This document shows positions 1 through 11,463 of a DNA stretch of 64,000 nt, one piece after another. The position numbers and the translations under genes were made by a program. Within the stretch, counting starts at the first letter, position 1. The number at the start of each line of letters is the position of its first letter. Source of the DNA: Macrocystis pyrifera (Eukaryota > Sar > Phaeophyceae > Laminariales > Laminariaceae); NCBI GenBank assembly GCA_031763025.1, contig JASSKH010000020.1, positions 11,793,547-11,857,546 on the forward strand, given 5' to 3'. Under the pieces are notes generated by a model, which searched no databases, had not been told where the DNA came from, and was given only the letters and a program-made list of their open reading frames with translations.

Positions 1-144
1 TGAAAGCTCGCAAAAAACTACAGGGAGCATTTTGAGGAGTCTATCGGTGTTTCTGGCTTTCCCGCCAAGTAAAACGCGTATATTCAGCCTAAAACCCCAG
101 TTCTGAGAGCTCAGAAATAATTTACCATAATAGACACACAAATC

Positions 145-1280
145 ATGCCCAGCATGATGTACGGCAACAACGCAGCAGCGCCACAAAACGACCAGGAAAC
201 ACAATTATCCGAGTACATACAAACATTCAGTGAATATTGCGGCAGCACTAAAAGCAGAGCAGCAGCAGCAGCAGAAGCAGCAACGGATCGCCACAGCGTT
301 GGCAGCAGCAGCATAGCAACGATATGAAAAGAAGGGAGAAAAAAAGTATGTACCCCGAGGCCGTCCGAAAAGTATTTTTGGTACCTCACTATAGACCCAC
401 CTCCGCATGCTGTACGACAACAACGCAACAGCAGCATAGCAACAATACGAAATACGAGAAAAAGTAGTACGTACGCAAAATGCAGGAGCAAAACGACCAA
501 AATATTTTTTTTACATATAAAAAAAAACATTTGGGTACAAAAATGGCCAATAAAAACAATAATCCGCGTTGGCAGAAGCGGCATAGCAACGATATGAAAA
601 TAAGGAAGAAAAAAAGTATGTACCCTGGTGTGCCGCAGTCGCAAAACCTACGGAATTTCATTGACGATACCGAAATATGTACACACACAAGTGCAGCATG
701 ATGTACGGCAACAACGCAGCAGCACCACAGCAGCAGCATAGCAACGATATACCTGGTACATGAAAATAACCAAGCCAAAAACGAGAAATTGCAGTACGTA
801 CGCAAAATGCAGGAGCAAAACGACAAAAATATTTTTTCACGTATCAAAAGGAACCATTTGGGTACAAAAACGACCAAGAAAAACAGTAATCCGAGTACAT
901 ACGAACATTCAGTGGATATTGCGGCAGCACATTAGCAGCAGCAGCAGCAGAAGCAGCTACAGCATTAGCAGCAGCAGAAGCTGCAACGAATCGCCGCAGC
1001 GTTGGCAGCAGCGTTGGCAGCGTTGGCAGCAGCAGCAGCAGCGTAGCAACGATATGAAAATAAGGAAGAAAAAAAGCATGTACCCCGGTATGCCGCTATC
1101 GCAAAACCTACGGAATTGACGATCCGAAAATATGTACGCTTCCAGCATGATGCACGGCAACAACGCAGCAGCACTACAGCAGCAGCGAGTGCACAGGAGA
1201 AGCAGGTGCACAGCAGCAGCAGCACTCGCGGCGTGGCGCTGACAGCAGCAGCAGCAGCAGCGGCAGCCGAAAACGAGCAA
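145..1280. repeat. Mosaic CAG-rich tandem repeat array
   Basis: Several anchor strings recur in shuffled order. A block starting AGCATGATGTACGGCAACAA is near 151, 700 and 1145. A block GCATAGCAACGATATGAAAA is near 312, 580 and 1045. A block CAAAATGCAGGAGCAAAACG is near 477 and 805. Between them lie runs of AGC/CAG triplets. Because the runs are multiples of three, all frames stay open and give poly-Ala, poly-Ser, poly-Gln or poly-Cys translations. These are repeat artefacts rather than evidence of genes. Confidence 0.8.
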
Positions 1281-1629
1281 AATGAGCATGTGGGGTCACC
1301 CAAACATGTACACACAGAAACCGTGTGCATGCACCGAAAATGCACCACAGTAGCAGCAGCACTCACGTCGTTCGGTGCAGCGGTGACGGCGACAGCTGAA
1401 TCCTCCGTTCCTTCGTTCACGTCCCGCAAACAGTTGTGCATGTTGGCGTTCGCGTGCACTGTGTGTAAGAGGAGCCGACGCAACGCACGAAGGGGAAAGA
1501 ACGAGCATGGATGAGTAAAAAAATAAATAAACGCTTTAGACGTAAAGTTTGTGTGCAAAAAGGCAATTGAAAACCCCAAAAAAACGTACTGGCAACATAC
1601 AGCATGCACAATAGACGTAAGACACTCAC
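1281..1629. other. Stretch without recognised gene
   Basis: Contains the tail of the CAG-rich DNA and unremarkable sequence. If the coding exon just downstream in coordinate is real, this is intron or 3' flank on the minus strand, since a GTGAGT donor abuts position 1629. Confidence 0.4.
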
Positions 1630-2213
1630 CACTGTCAGCAGTCTCGAGGCAGTACGAGACAGTCCCTTCCTTGATCGGGCGAGCACAGAACTCGCAGTCG
1701 GTTGCCCTGTCAGGATGATCCCGCCACCACGCACGTGAGATCCTTGCAGGTGGCGAAGGCCACGTTTTTGCCACCAGGTGCGGAGTTCTTGACCAGTAAG
1801 TGCTGGTCCGTGCACTGGTCGCAAACAACAGCCGGCACCAGGTCGGTCTTTGTCGTTGCCGCTCTCTTGCCAGAGGGCGAGGACCACGCGCCTCTCGACG
1901 AGGGGGAGGTGAGCTTAGGGGGCGTGGAGAAGGGAGAGGCGGGGGTTGCAGCACCAGCAGGTTGGCCACCGACAGCAGCAGCTTGGCCGCCGACAGCTGC
2001 ACCTATGCCGTTCGTGTCGTCGAAGGCGAGACGCCTCTTGTAGGCGCCGTGCAAAGAGCTGTCTATTGGTTGGCAGTTTGCGGAAGAAGAAAGAAGAAAA
2101 GTTTGGCTGTTCGGCTGTTTCAAAGAAGGAAGAAAGGTTGTTTGGCTGTTCGGCTGTTTCAAAGAAGAAGGGCTGTTTGCGAAGAGCTGTCTATCAGTCG
2201 GTCTGTCTGCCAA
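1630..2213 (-). CDS. Probable coding exon(s), unidentified protein with Cys pairs, frame break
   Basis: I do not recognise the gene. On the minus strand an open frame from 2213 to 1710 lacks an ATG, so it would be an internal exon or need an upstream start. A pyrimidine-rich tract followed by CAG at 2059-2061 could be an acceptor. The translation runs through a Gly/Ala/Pro/Ser-rich linker (GIGAAVGGQAAAVGGQ), a basic SGKRAATTK patch, then CDQC and, further on, CKDLTC. A second overlapping frame carries CEFC about 35 codons later and ends at a good donor (GTGAGT, 1629 downward). The Cys pairs suggest a zinc-binding module. The two halves are in different frames and the GT-AG gap between them is too short for a normal intron. 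It may be a broken gene, a sequencing error or a misread exon. Composition is more gene-like than its neighbours. Confidence 0.4.
2102..2167. repeat. Two-copy 39-bp tandem repeat
   Basis: TTTGGCTGTTCGGCTGTTTC followed by AAAGAAG occurs at 2102-2128 and again at 2141-2167, a 39-bp period. It lies in the 5' part of the minus-strand open frame, where it encodes a repeated SLKQPNSQT. Confidence 0.85.
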
Positions 2214-2263
2214 GAGCTAGCGAGTGACAACGACCTCAAAAATCGTAATTATAGTTGTATCTA

Positions 2264-2314
2264 TATAGCTTTTTGTGTATACGATAGGTCCTATTAACTA
2301 TGGTCCTCCGTGAT
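2264..2314 (-). mobile_element. MITE family A, truncated copy
   Basis: Only the right half is present: TTTTGTGTATACGATAGGTC then the terminal inverted repeat (TATGGTCCTCCG). The opposite terminus is absent, so this is a truncated member of the palindromic family seen complete elsewhere in the window. Confidence 0.75.
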
Positions 2315-2339
2315 ATGGAACCCCGCAATATGCTTACCG

Positions 2340-2500
2340 CACAACAATGTGTGTGTTCTTCACATTAGACCGTTCTTTCGACCCGTCGACATCCAGCACA
2401 ACCAGTGTCCGCGACGATTCTTCAATCCTATCATTAATAATAGAAGAGATACATGTTCTGTGGTCACAAAGCTACGCCACACAGAGATACTACGTTGCCA
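2340..2500. repeat. Dispersed repeat E, copy 1
   Basis: Shares an interrupted block with 51870-51990: GTGTGTTCTTCACATTA, a CGTCGACATCCAGCA core and CTGTGGTCACA in the same order and spacing. A weaker copy is at 39760-39850. Identity unknown. Its position 3' of LINE remnants at two loci suggests it may belong to a LINE 3' region, but this is inference. Confidence 0.6.
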
Positions 2501-3089
2501 CGTATGCAGTGAGCACAGAGTGGGCAATGCAATGCCATGTCATCATAGTGGATACGACAGGCACGACATGCACATTTCATGACATAGAGCAACGAAAGGA
2601 AATCAACAAGAAAAACACCACTACTTGTCGTATACAGAGTAAGACTAAAAACCAAGAGAAAGTAACAGGCAGACCAAAGCACAAAGCACCCTCCAGGTAA
2701 CGGCAGCAGTTGTGGTACGAGTAGCATAATACCCAGGTTCTCCCCGCTAGTCCGCCTGGTACCTTGCTACCCTGTCTGCCGCCTCCGTCCCGCGTTCATC
2801 AACTATGCCCGCGGCCCCTCGGAGTCAGACAATACGAAATAAGCAAAACAGGCTTGTCATCTACCCACGCCACACAGCTTCTTCACTAAGGCTTATCAAT
2901 CGAAGAAAGAAAGAGAAAGAAAGAAGATGAAAATCACGGAAGATCAGCGCAAGAAAGCAGAGAAAAAAAAAATGCACAACATAAAAAAAAACAAAAAACA
3001 AAAAATGAAAGGAAGACAAGGAAGATCACGTTCCAACAGCTTCATCAGTTGGTGGCACGGGTAGTATAGACATGTTCTACTTCTTAGTC
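2501..3089. other. LINE 3'-end fragment and purine-rich DNA
   Basis: A segment near 2740-2780 (CCGCCTGGTACCTTGCTACC) matches the 3' edges of the LINE remnants at about 3090 and 52465, so it is a tail fragment of the same element. 2890-3010 is A/G-rich low-complexity DNA. No gene was seen. Confidence 0.5.
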
Positions 3090-4100
3090 TGCCCGGTGTC
3101 TTGCTACCTTGTCTGCCATCTCCTCCCTATTTTTATCTACCGCAGTTTCCCTTCTACTCCTCCTGTCCCCCCCCCCTCTCCGCATTGCATTGGTCGGGTT
3201 TTCTGTCACTCCTCCTAGGACCTGTTCCCCCCCTCCCCCGATTCCCTTGGACGCAACCCACGGTGGATGCGCGGTGCTACCTACTCAGCTCAGCCTCAGT
3301 CTCGTGCCACCTGACCATGAACCGTTCAGCTGCTTCCAGGATTCCCCGGTACCAACTCCGCGCCTTTTTGCAGCAGTGGACCACAGCGCGGTCTCAACTC
3401 CAAACCACCAAGGGGGCAAGTTCCGTTGACCCTTCGGTGGCTCGGAACTCCCTAAGGTCTTCGACTACGCATCTATGCCAAGTCTTGAACTGTCCGCTAG
3501 GTCTCGGGTTCTCCCCACCAGTCATCGTCCCGAACATTACCCAGCTGGGTAATCGCTCATTGCTTTGCCGTGCCACGCCCCCCGCAAAGAAGAGCCGCCG
3601 TTTGCGAATGGTCGTTTCAATGCTCTCGTAACGTGTCATCTTGAGGACCTTCGCGTACGAGAGGGTGGTATGGTCAGTACGAAGTCGGCACTGGAAGCCA
3701 ATGACTCGCTACAAGACTTGGTGGTGAGCCGTTCGAAGCTTGGCAAACTGTTCCGCTCCGAGGGTCCAAGTCGCACACTCGTTCAGAAGGGTCTAAAACA
3801 CCTCGGTTTTCACCATTCGGACTATCGGGCTAATGGGGGCGGTCCTCCTATCACACAGCTCCGGATCGAACAGTTTGAGGCATGCTCGCATGAGACGGAT
3901 CCGTCGGTCGATTTCGATCGAGAGGCCAGCGATTTCGTGGATATTGCCGCCTAGGTGTAAGAACCGGGCCGTCTGCTTATACCTTTGGCCTGCTGCTTCG
4001 ATGCCTAGCGGTGGTGCGAGGGCTGTTTGGTCTGGTGTTTGTAGAAGCATTTCTCTGTCTTCTTTTCCGACACGGTGAAGCCAGCTGCTTCGAAGACACT
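3090..4100 (-). mobile_element. Decayed LINE, C-terminal reverse-transcriptase polyprotein region
   Basis: Minus-strand frames give, in order, LLQTPDQTALAPPL, IEAAGQRYKQT, FLHLGGNIHEIAGLSIEIDR and RIRLMRACLK, then after frame breaks RYESIETTIRKRRLFFAG and a KTWHRCVVEDLREF stretch. This order is typical of the region after the reverse-transcriptase core in non-LTR retrotransposon polyproteins. A second copy at 52410-53283 aligns with it in the same order. Frameshifts and stops mean this copy is dead. The N-terminal endonuclease and catalytic core are absent. Confidence 0.8.
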
Positions 4101-4212
4101 ACGATGACTGTCCTCATTTTCGCGAGCCCTCCAGCTGACTTCGAGACAATTCCTGCGTCATTGGCGTAGTAACTCTGTACGAGTCTCTGTGTTGTAGTAT
4201 TGTGACCACCGA

Positions 4213-4324
4213 GTTATTACGGGGGTCCATAGTTAATAGGACCTATGGTATACATAAAAAACTTTATATTTGCCTATTTTTACTAACAATATTTGGTCCT
4301 GTTTACTATGGTCCCCCCTAATAG
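4213..4324 (+). mobile_element. MITE family A, complete copy
   Basis: About 110 bp with terminal inverted repeats (consensus TATTACGGGGGACCATAG). The interior reads TTTGCCTATTTTTACTAACA then ATATTTGG. The termini are probably flanked by TA. No coding capacity, so it is a non-autonomous DNA transposon. Confidence 0.85.
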
Positions 4325-4503
4325 TATCTCTTTAAGATTGGAGAACCGGCACGGACTCTTGATGGTGCTCGGTGTCGAAGGGTAGAAATATTGTTTCTGG
4401 AAAGAGCATAAAATAATATATACCAGGTACCATGTATACACTAAAAAATTATACAAAACATATACCAGGTATATAATGTGTTGAATATTATTTGCACCAA
4501 TAC

Positions 4504-4602
4504 TATCACGCGGGGCCATAGTAAATAAGACCAAGTATAGTTATTAAAACAAGGAAATATATGTGTATCGTAGGTCCTATTTACCATGGTCCGCCGGAAT
4601 AC
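4504..4602 (-). mobile_element. MITE family A, diverged copy
   Basis: Termini GGGGCCATAGTAAATA and TATTTACCATGGTCCGCC are recognisable with a diverged interior. It lies about 180 bp from another copy. Confidence 0.75.
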
Positions 4603-5028
4603 CGTGTACGTGAACCATCCTCCCGGGGCGGTCGATCGTGGCTATAATAGTTAAACTTCTCATACTATAAAGAAAGGTTGAGGTCCACGGGTCGAGAACC
4701 CGGACGAGTGAGCTGGGATCGTTTTTTTCAATTTGTCTTTCGATTATCGAAACAAGACACCAACTAACTGAGCGCCTATTAATAGTAGTGTAGCGTGGTT
4801 AGGCACAATTCGACGAGGGAAGAAGGAGTTAGGGGTCTTGTGGCGATAAAAGGGCAATACACGAAGCTGAAACCGTGGTAGGGAAGGCTAAGAAGAGCTT
4901 TTTTGTTGGCCCAGATCTGAAATAAGGCCCGTGTACAAGGGAGGAGGAGCAAGAAGGGCGGTATTATAAATGGGATAAAGACTAACAAACGCACAACAAC
5001 GGATAAACATACAAGGAGAAAAAAAATG
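4603..5028. other. No gene recognised
   Basis: Mixed-composition DNA without conserved domains or a clear repeat. The open frames here are short and without recognisable motifs. Confidence 0.4.
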
Positions 5029-5227
5029 TGGGAGACCGACCTGGAAGTCGAGCAGCTACCCCCAGCCCGATCCTTCGTATGTTGGATATCACTGTTTCGT
5101 AAAGAGGAACAAACCCAAGGAAAAAAAAGGGCAAAAGAAAAGAGAGAAATGTGAGAGACTGACCTGGTAGTCGAACGGCTCCCCTCGGCCCAATCCCATG
5201 TATGTGTTGTGATCATTGTTTCGTAAT
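5029..5227. repeat. Two-copy direct repeat, 125-bp period
   Basis: GAGACCGACCTGGAAGTCGA at 5029 and GAGACTGACCTGGTAGTCGA at about 5154 begin two diverged units, each ending in TGTTTCGTAA. The units are separated by purine-rich DNA. Confidence 0.75.
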
Positions 5228-6690
5228 AAAAGAAGGCTTGAACACTCACCGTGGTTTCAGTGTATGGCCTTGCATAGGCCGTCGTGTTGTTTCATTGTTC
5301 GTTGTCTGTGGCATTTCTCAGGGTTTGGTTTTATCTTCTACTCTCTCGCTGTTGTATCGAATGGAGTGCATACAAATATATCGTGCTCGCGCGACCACAG
5401 CGCTTGTATTTACTCGTGCAGCAGTAGTACAGACGAGCAGGTAGAGCCAGGGTACTACAGTAGGGGCGCTGATAGACATGCACTGAGGCGCGAAGCTCGT
5501 AGTGCCTGGTATAATATCCACTGTGCGTGCTCATCTATGCTAGTGTTGTGTTGGTAATATATACCTACCAGGCACAGCAGTAGTACACCTTATGTACAGT
5601 ATATAACTCAAGACCCGTTGACATATATATAAAAATGGCGGCTGTTCGATGGTCATGGATGTTGGGCGCCCGTCAGAACTGGTGCGATGATATACATCTA
5701 TCTAGCTGGTCACTGGTGAGAGTATGTATATGTACATTGAATGCATGCACGTTCCTGGTGTGTCACATGCATGTTTGTTTCCGGTCAATCGACTGCATGC
5801 TCATAAAATAAAAAAAAATGGCATGTGGGCAGGTACGCTCGACGCTTGTTGGCGCAAGCGTATGTATAATATGTTTGCTTATATTTTACCCTGGGGTACG
5901 TGGGTACGTCGTCAGGTGTTTGACGCTAGGTTTTGTGTGCAGCAGCAGCCGTGTGATGATGAGGTCGGACTGAGATATTGATGAAGGAGCCGTAGTAAGT
6001 ATGTCTTCCTTGTGGCCAGCATACGTTGTTTGATTTAGTCAATACGTCCATGATGGGCGATCGAAGCCGGCAGTTCTTCGCGCTTCGGCGGACGATATCC
6101 AGTAGTCGCTTGCAGCACCCTCAAACGATGGCGCAGCTGGCATAGCCGCGAGGACCCGCATGTGGTGCATTATTGCTGATTTATTTCGTGTCAGGAGGCA
6201 ACAACAGGGATCGAGTTACAACTCCAGAGTTGGTACGGAATTTTACTGTGAAAGAGACTGCACATCGTGTCCATTTCAGCGCTGTTTAGTGCAGCTATAC
6301 TAACACCCATACCACATATTTTTGCACCCTACGATATAGGGAGTGTAGACTGGGCAGTCGCGTTTATGACGCTGAGGGTAGCACACTGGTCAAACCTTTA
6401 CGCTGAGACGTCCGGCTTATGATTGCAATACAATGCCGTTTTAGGCGCAGGAGTGACACGCTAAATTTGTACCAACTCGATCGTCGAGTATCGGTGTTCG
6501 TTGAGTACCGGCGCGCACGCCTCATTGCTAGGTGTGACACAGCCGCGAGGCCCATGGTCTCCATCTCTCTCTCGTTCTCTTCCCCTCACTCTCTATACGG
6601 GGCAGAATCGGGAATCGAGTACGGCAGCACGTACCTCCTGCACACTGGCCTTGGTTGTCGTCGGGAAGAAGGGTGAGGGGGGAGGGCGGG
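5228..6690. other. No gene recognised
   Basis: Short open frames exist but none shows a domain, signal peptide or conserved motif. 5540-5640 is AT-rich. No function can be supported. Confidence 0.4.
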
Positions 6691-6696
6691 AGGGGG

Positions 6697-6890
6697 TTCC
6701 CTCACGGGATGCACCAGACCCCCTTGCCGACAGTTTGCTCGAACTCTCGGGGCCATGCGTTATTTTGGCGATTGTGTTCGGAGGATTTGTGGGCTCCCTC
6801 ACGAGGGTCATTAGACCCCCTGGCCGACAGTTTGTTCGAGCTCTCGGGGCCATGAGTTATTTTATCGAGAGGATGGTTGGAGGATTTTTC
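6697..6890. repeat. Tandem duplication, about 98-bp unit
   Basis: Two consecutive copies share CCCTCACG, then CCGACAGTTTG, TCTCGGGGCCATG, GTTATTTT and GGAGGATTT in the same order. They make a 168-codon open frame (6500-7007) with repeated protein segments, which I do not regard as a gene. Confidence 0.8.
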
Positions 6891-8870
6891 GGATTTGGGG
6901 AGGACAGACTCTCAGGGGGGATCCTGTGGTCTTTTTTCCTGAGTAGTTTGTGGATGTTATGTTTCTGCGATTTTCTATTTTTTTTTTCATTGTGGTATCA
7001 TAATTGAGGTATGCCCCTCGTGTGGTTTTTGGATGGGCCCCCGGCGGAGGGGGGGCATGTTGCACATGTTGTGCGTTTTATTTGATGGTTTTGTCTGCGT
7101 TATTCCCGGATGATGTATGTGTGGCTGTGAAGATTATGTTGTCTGGCGTTTTCAGTCTACGTTTTTCGTATTTTTGTGTGGATGTCGGATGCTTTTCCTG
7201 GCATGGGGAAGGCATACATTCGTTTGTGGGGTTCGTTGTAGTACGTCCCCCTCTGTAGTTTTTAGGATTTTTGTACTAGATGTTTCTTGATGTTTTTGCT
7301 GGCGCGGGGAGGACAGCCGCTGGGGAGGGGGCCCTGTCGTATACATCACTGGTTCTTGGATGTCCTCCTTGCGTGTTTGAGATGTTTTCCTCTCGTGGTT
7401 CGTCGATGTAGCCTTGATGTATGGTTGGGGGTGTCGTGGTATGCCTCCCTGTACGGCTTTTGCGTTTTCCTTTTTGGAGGCTATTACACGCTTTTTTGTG
7501 TAGTTCGTGGAAGGAGTAGCATGCCTCCCGTGAGTTGTCTTTCCTTTTGTAGGATTTCTGTATGCTTTTTGTAGGCGAGTTCAAAATTTAAGTGAAGGGA
7601 TGTGTGCTATCTCGTATTACCGTCGCTATCTGTGTAGCTATGGCGGGAGAAGGGGAAAAGTGGATAACTCTTGGCCGGAGGAACTGGATTCCTTGCGGTC
7701 TCTAGCCTTAAATTTCTTGGCTTCTATCTTTTGTTTTAACCAACATGACAATTGTGATTTTTTCCATGATTCGCATTTATTTCTTGTGAAATAGAGGGAA
7801 AGGTTTTTGATAGGGCTGGAGAGAGACTATGAAGCGCCTGGGGGCGTGTACGGTCCATAATAAATGTTTTCTGACTAGGAAGGTTTGGGTAGTACTTGGG
7901 AAATTGTGTTTAATTGTTGTGGTTCATGGAAATTTGTGCTTTTGTTTTTCAGAGTGGACGAATACGTTTGGACCAATTCCGTGGAAAATGCCGTTCTACC
8001 TGGCTGAATCCGAGAAGAATCGAGAGTTTTTTATTTTTGCAACGGAGAGGCCGTGGATATGAGATTTTGAATACTGATTTGGGGATTTTGAGTGTTGATT
8101 CGAGAATTTGATTTTTGAGTTGCAGATTGGATTTTTGAGTTTCTGAGTTTGATATGAGCTGATCATAATATTGAGATAGATCAACCCTGCAATGCCGTAC
8201 ATTTTCAGGAACAGAGCTGAGGGAATATTAATATGGTCATGCACCGGAGCAGGCAGGATTTTAGTATAGTCGTGTACAATGAGTAGGGGGGGATGTTGCT
8301 TGTGCTCAGGAACACGACATACAAAATAAATCTTAGATTGAGGAGTTCTATGCTGAAAAGGGATTCTGGTAATAGGATATTGGGGTAATGTGTACCCACC
8401 AATGCCACTCGTTAGTGTAGCTCCACATGAGGTGAGTCGACTCGACAGCCCGGATATAATATAAGAGGAGTTCCGTGTTGTTGTTTCGAGTCAACCACGC
8501 GTTCCTGTGCCAGCTGCGTCTGTACCTTTAGAGATGAATTAACATCCGTTTTTGTTTTTGTCTGTTCTAATTTTGATTTGTTTCGTAGTTTGTATGTTTT
8601 CTTTCGAGTGGTGGCTTGTTCTGTCATGGGGAGAACAGACGCCGGAGGGATATCGTGGTATGCCTCTCGGGGTAATTTCTGTTGGTTTCGCGGGAGCAGT
8701 ATCATGCCTCCTAGCGGTTTACTGTTTTTCATTCGTGCTGGGTTCACAGTTCTTCTTCATGGCTAAACTGACTCTCTCACAGCGCAAGGGATTTTATGCA
8801 GATGGGTTGGCGCGATTCGGCGCAAGAGGGCGTACGTCGCTTCCTTCTGATTTACTTCTTGATCTTGAGG
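6891..8870. other. G/T-rich DNA with scattered degenerate repeats
   Basis: The plus strand is strongly G/T rich. Strings such as GGGGAGGACAG (6899, 7306) and TGGTATGCC(T/C)C (7007, 7437, 8653) recur, suggesting old local duplications. Open frames are low-complexity Cys/Phe/Gly/Val-rich and unlike known proteins. No gene is called. Confidence 0.4.
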
Positions 8871-8874
8871 GGGG

Positions 8875-9660
8875 TTTCCCAATTCTGGAGTTTGGCGGGG
8901 TTGACTGAATTTCGCGTTCTGTCCATACATACACACGAGCGGGAGCCCCTTGTTGGAGATCGCAACCGGGGAGCACCGTGGAGAGGCCGCGCAGTGGGCG
9001 TCCAACAAGCTCCTAGTCTTAAGAGGACACCCTGTTCACCGCGTTAGTAAGGAGGCACAAGGGTGGGCGTTCTGGGGAGGGGTTTTGTATCCGATAAAAG
9101 GCGGGGTTCGCACTCCTCACTTTGTTTTGGTATAGTGTATCTCGGATCCACCGTTAGGGATATCGCGTGACTGCCCTTGTCCGGGTATTCAGCGGAGGAG
9201 AATGCTATAGAGGTTATTCTAGGGATCCGAGGGTTTCCACAAGAGCGGCTTGGCTTGTAGGGTTGGTCCGTTTGTTTTTTGTTTTTAATTTGATTCGTGT
9301 TTTTTTTTTATTTATCTTGCGCGTGTTTTCGCTATTCTGGAGTTTTGCGGGGTTGACTGCGTTTCCTGTTGTGTCGCAACCGGAGAGGCTCCATGGAGAA
9401 GGCGCGCGGTGAGCGTCCGGGAAGGTCCTAGATTTCAGAGGGCGTCTCGTTAACCGCGTTAGTGGGTAAGGCGGCGCATGAGTGTGCTTGCTGGGGAGGG
9501 GTTTTCCTATCGGAAAGGCCGGTTTTCTTCTCCTCAGTTTGGTTGGGATAGTGTTTCTCGGATCCACCGCTTAAGATATCGCATTACTGTTCTTGTTCAG
9601 CCAATCAGCTGGAGAGGATGTTACAGCGGTTTTCTAAGGACCCGAGGGTTCCCAGAGAAG
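8875..9660. repeat. Segmental direct duplication, offset about 450 bp
   Basis: 8884-9242 and 9335-9660 share, in the same order, TTCTGGAGTTT, GCGGGGTTGACTG, AACCGCGTTAGT or ACCGCGTTAGT, GGGGAGGGGTTTT, CTCGGATCCACCG and a block ending in CGAGGGTT. Divergence and small indels are moderate. Neither copy carries a recognisable protein. Confidence 0.85.
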
Positions 9661-10796
9661 TGGGTGGGCGCGGTATTAGAAGAGGGGTGGTGATGTGACC
9701 AAGCCCACAACCTCTCGTAGCTCCATACGTAGCCTTGTCTATTGCCCTCGGCGCTACACTACACCAAAAGAGCACCGGTCAGGACAGCGCTTACGATGGC
9801 TCACCAACAAGAACCGCAGGCTGCGTGGTACAATGGTCAGTCTGTGCATGAACTTGGGCAGAGTGTGAGCGTGGCATGTATGCCCAGCGTAGAGCGGGCT
9901 AGAACTCTGGGAAATAACACAAACCAAGGTGGCTTGTATATGTTGCCGAAAGGACCCCGAAACGATAGCTCCTATCCTGAGTGCTTTGCATGCAGGAATT
10001 GTGACTGCTCTCCCGAAACATATAAATGCACGCCACGAGACCGTGACTGCACAGCATGGCCAAAAGACGCGTTGTTGGTGTCGGTGACCCTTGGCCTCGC
10101 AGCACTTCTGTGACGTCACAAACACCGACCTCTGTGCCATGACGCTCTGCTCGTGACATTCCTGTTCAACACGTCTCCCACCCCGAGCAACGGAAAACTA
10201 AAATAACCCCGAATTTTCTCTTTATGGCTCACAAGGATGACAGGTACGGCGATTCCGAGCTGTGAGGTACCGGTAGCCACCGATGTTGGCAGAATAACTC
10301 AATATTACCGTTCGCCATTACGGCTACCGGAAATACCGCCAGGCCTTTTGATTCTGCGGACGATATTTTCTCGTCAACGTTCAAGGATGGTCGTCGAATT
10401 CCCACCGAACACAAAAAAACATCAACTCTGTTGTATGTGACTACCGCGCGATTAAGTCCATTGTATTGCTAGAGAGAGTCAACGAGAAACGAGAAAACCA
10501 TGCCGGTGTTTCCGGTGTATGCGGAGGTGCTTTGTTGCCCGGGAATTACATAATACATTGCCGCAACTAAATGAAAACTAACCACCGGAAGAGAAAAAAA
10601 CTTAGAAACGCCTTGTGCGGTAGTCTTCACCCCTGATTGATTCTTACCGATTACTCCTATCCCTGTGAGCAGCCCGAGTAGGGTCAGGGTTCGTGTTCAA
10701 CCCAAATACGGTGTTGGTTCGATCATTGACTGTTGAGGTTTCGGTGCTCGAATGATCGTGTTCAAATAGTATTAGGGACGCGTTCTACAATAGAGA
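9661..10796. other. No gene recognised; one Cys-containing open frame
   Basis: A plus-strand frame at 9742-10113 (123 codons) contains CFACRNCDCSPETYKC and a hydrophobic C-terminal end (LLVSVTLGLAALL). It matches no family I know, and the opposite strand is equally open over the same span, so chance is likely. The rest shows nothing. Confidence 0.25.
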
Positions 10797-11035
10797 TAGC
10801 ACATTTCCGCTAAACCGTTTTCTGAATGACGGGGCTCCTCAACCCGCAATCGTCCGAAGGTCAATCTTGCTTCGTAAAATGACGTTCTAGTGTACTTGGG
10901 TCATGGGATTATTCATCAGGATGAAATTTGATTTTCGCTGAAGACTGTTTTCGGGTGAGGTATGGAGCTTCTTAAGTGAAGAGCCTCAGAATATTTAGGG
11001 TGAACCTTTGCCGTAGATCGCGTCTGTGTTGTTCT
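10797..11035. repeat. Dispersed repeat F, copy 1
   Basis: About 240 bp matching 13238-13475 in order: ACATTTCCGC, GTTTTCTGAATGACGGGG, CATGGGA(C/T)TATTCATC, GGGTGAGGTATGGAGCT, GAGCCTCAG. Weaker pieces are at 20380-20530 (GGGTGAGGTGCTTCGAAG) and near 38190 (CTGACGGGGCTCCTCAA). No coding capacity seen. Confidence 0.8.
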
Positions 11036-11157
11036 ATCTGACTTAACGCATATATACGTATACGACATACTTTATCCCCACTTACATTATCATGGCTTTT
11101 TAGCATTGTTATGATACGAGATTATTTATTTTGCCATAACTTACGTTTACTTGTACT

Positions 11158-11459
11158 TCCAGCTTAACCCGTACCAGGTAGGATTTTATACCTTTGGCGA
11201 TCTTCTGGACAACACGTAGTCACAGGTGCCGTCCCTTCTCCACCACGGTACTTGCTTTCACTTTTATCGCGCAAAGGGTTCAGCATTCCGACTGCTCGTC
11301 GATTGCCATCGAGTGATGGCAACTCACACTATCTACCGCTTTCCGCCAGTCAGTTTTAACGCAAGAAAATGACCTCTGGGTATGCTCTCAGTGCTACTCG
11401 AACCTACGAAATTGATCTTAGTAAGCACATGGACAACCCAACAAGCCCCCGGGGACGCA
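11158..11459 (-). mobile_element. tRNA-derived SINE, diverged copy
   Basis: Minus-strand copy of the family best preserved at 45531-45863. The 5' tRNA-like head lies at the high-coordinate end (GCGTCCCCGGGGGCTTGTTG). The body contains the family blocks CCTTTGCGCGATAAAAGTGA and the complement of GATCTTCTGGACAA. Promoter boxes are degraded. Confidence 0.75.
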
Positions 11460-11463
11460 GCCG

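Noticed and set aside
111..644. 177-codon minus frame
   Set aside because: Low-complexity Phe/Cys/Leu-rich translation of the CAG mosaic.
965..2002. 345-codon minus-strand open frame
   Set aside because: Its 3' half is Cys/Ala/Leu runs from CAG repeats. Only the high-coordinate part overlaps sequence that looks coding, and that part is described separately.
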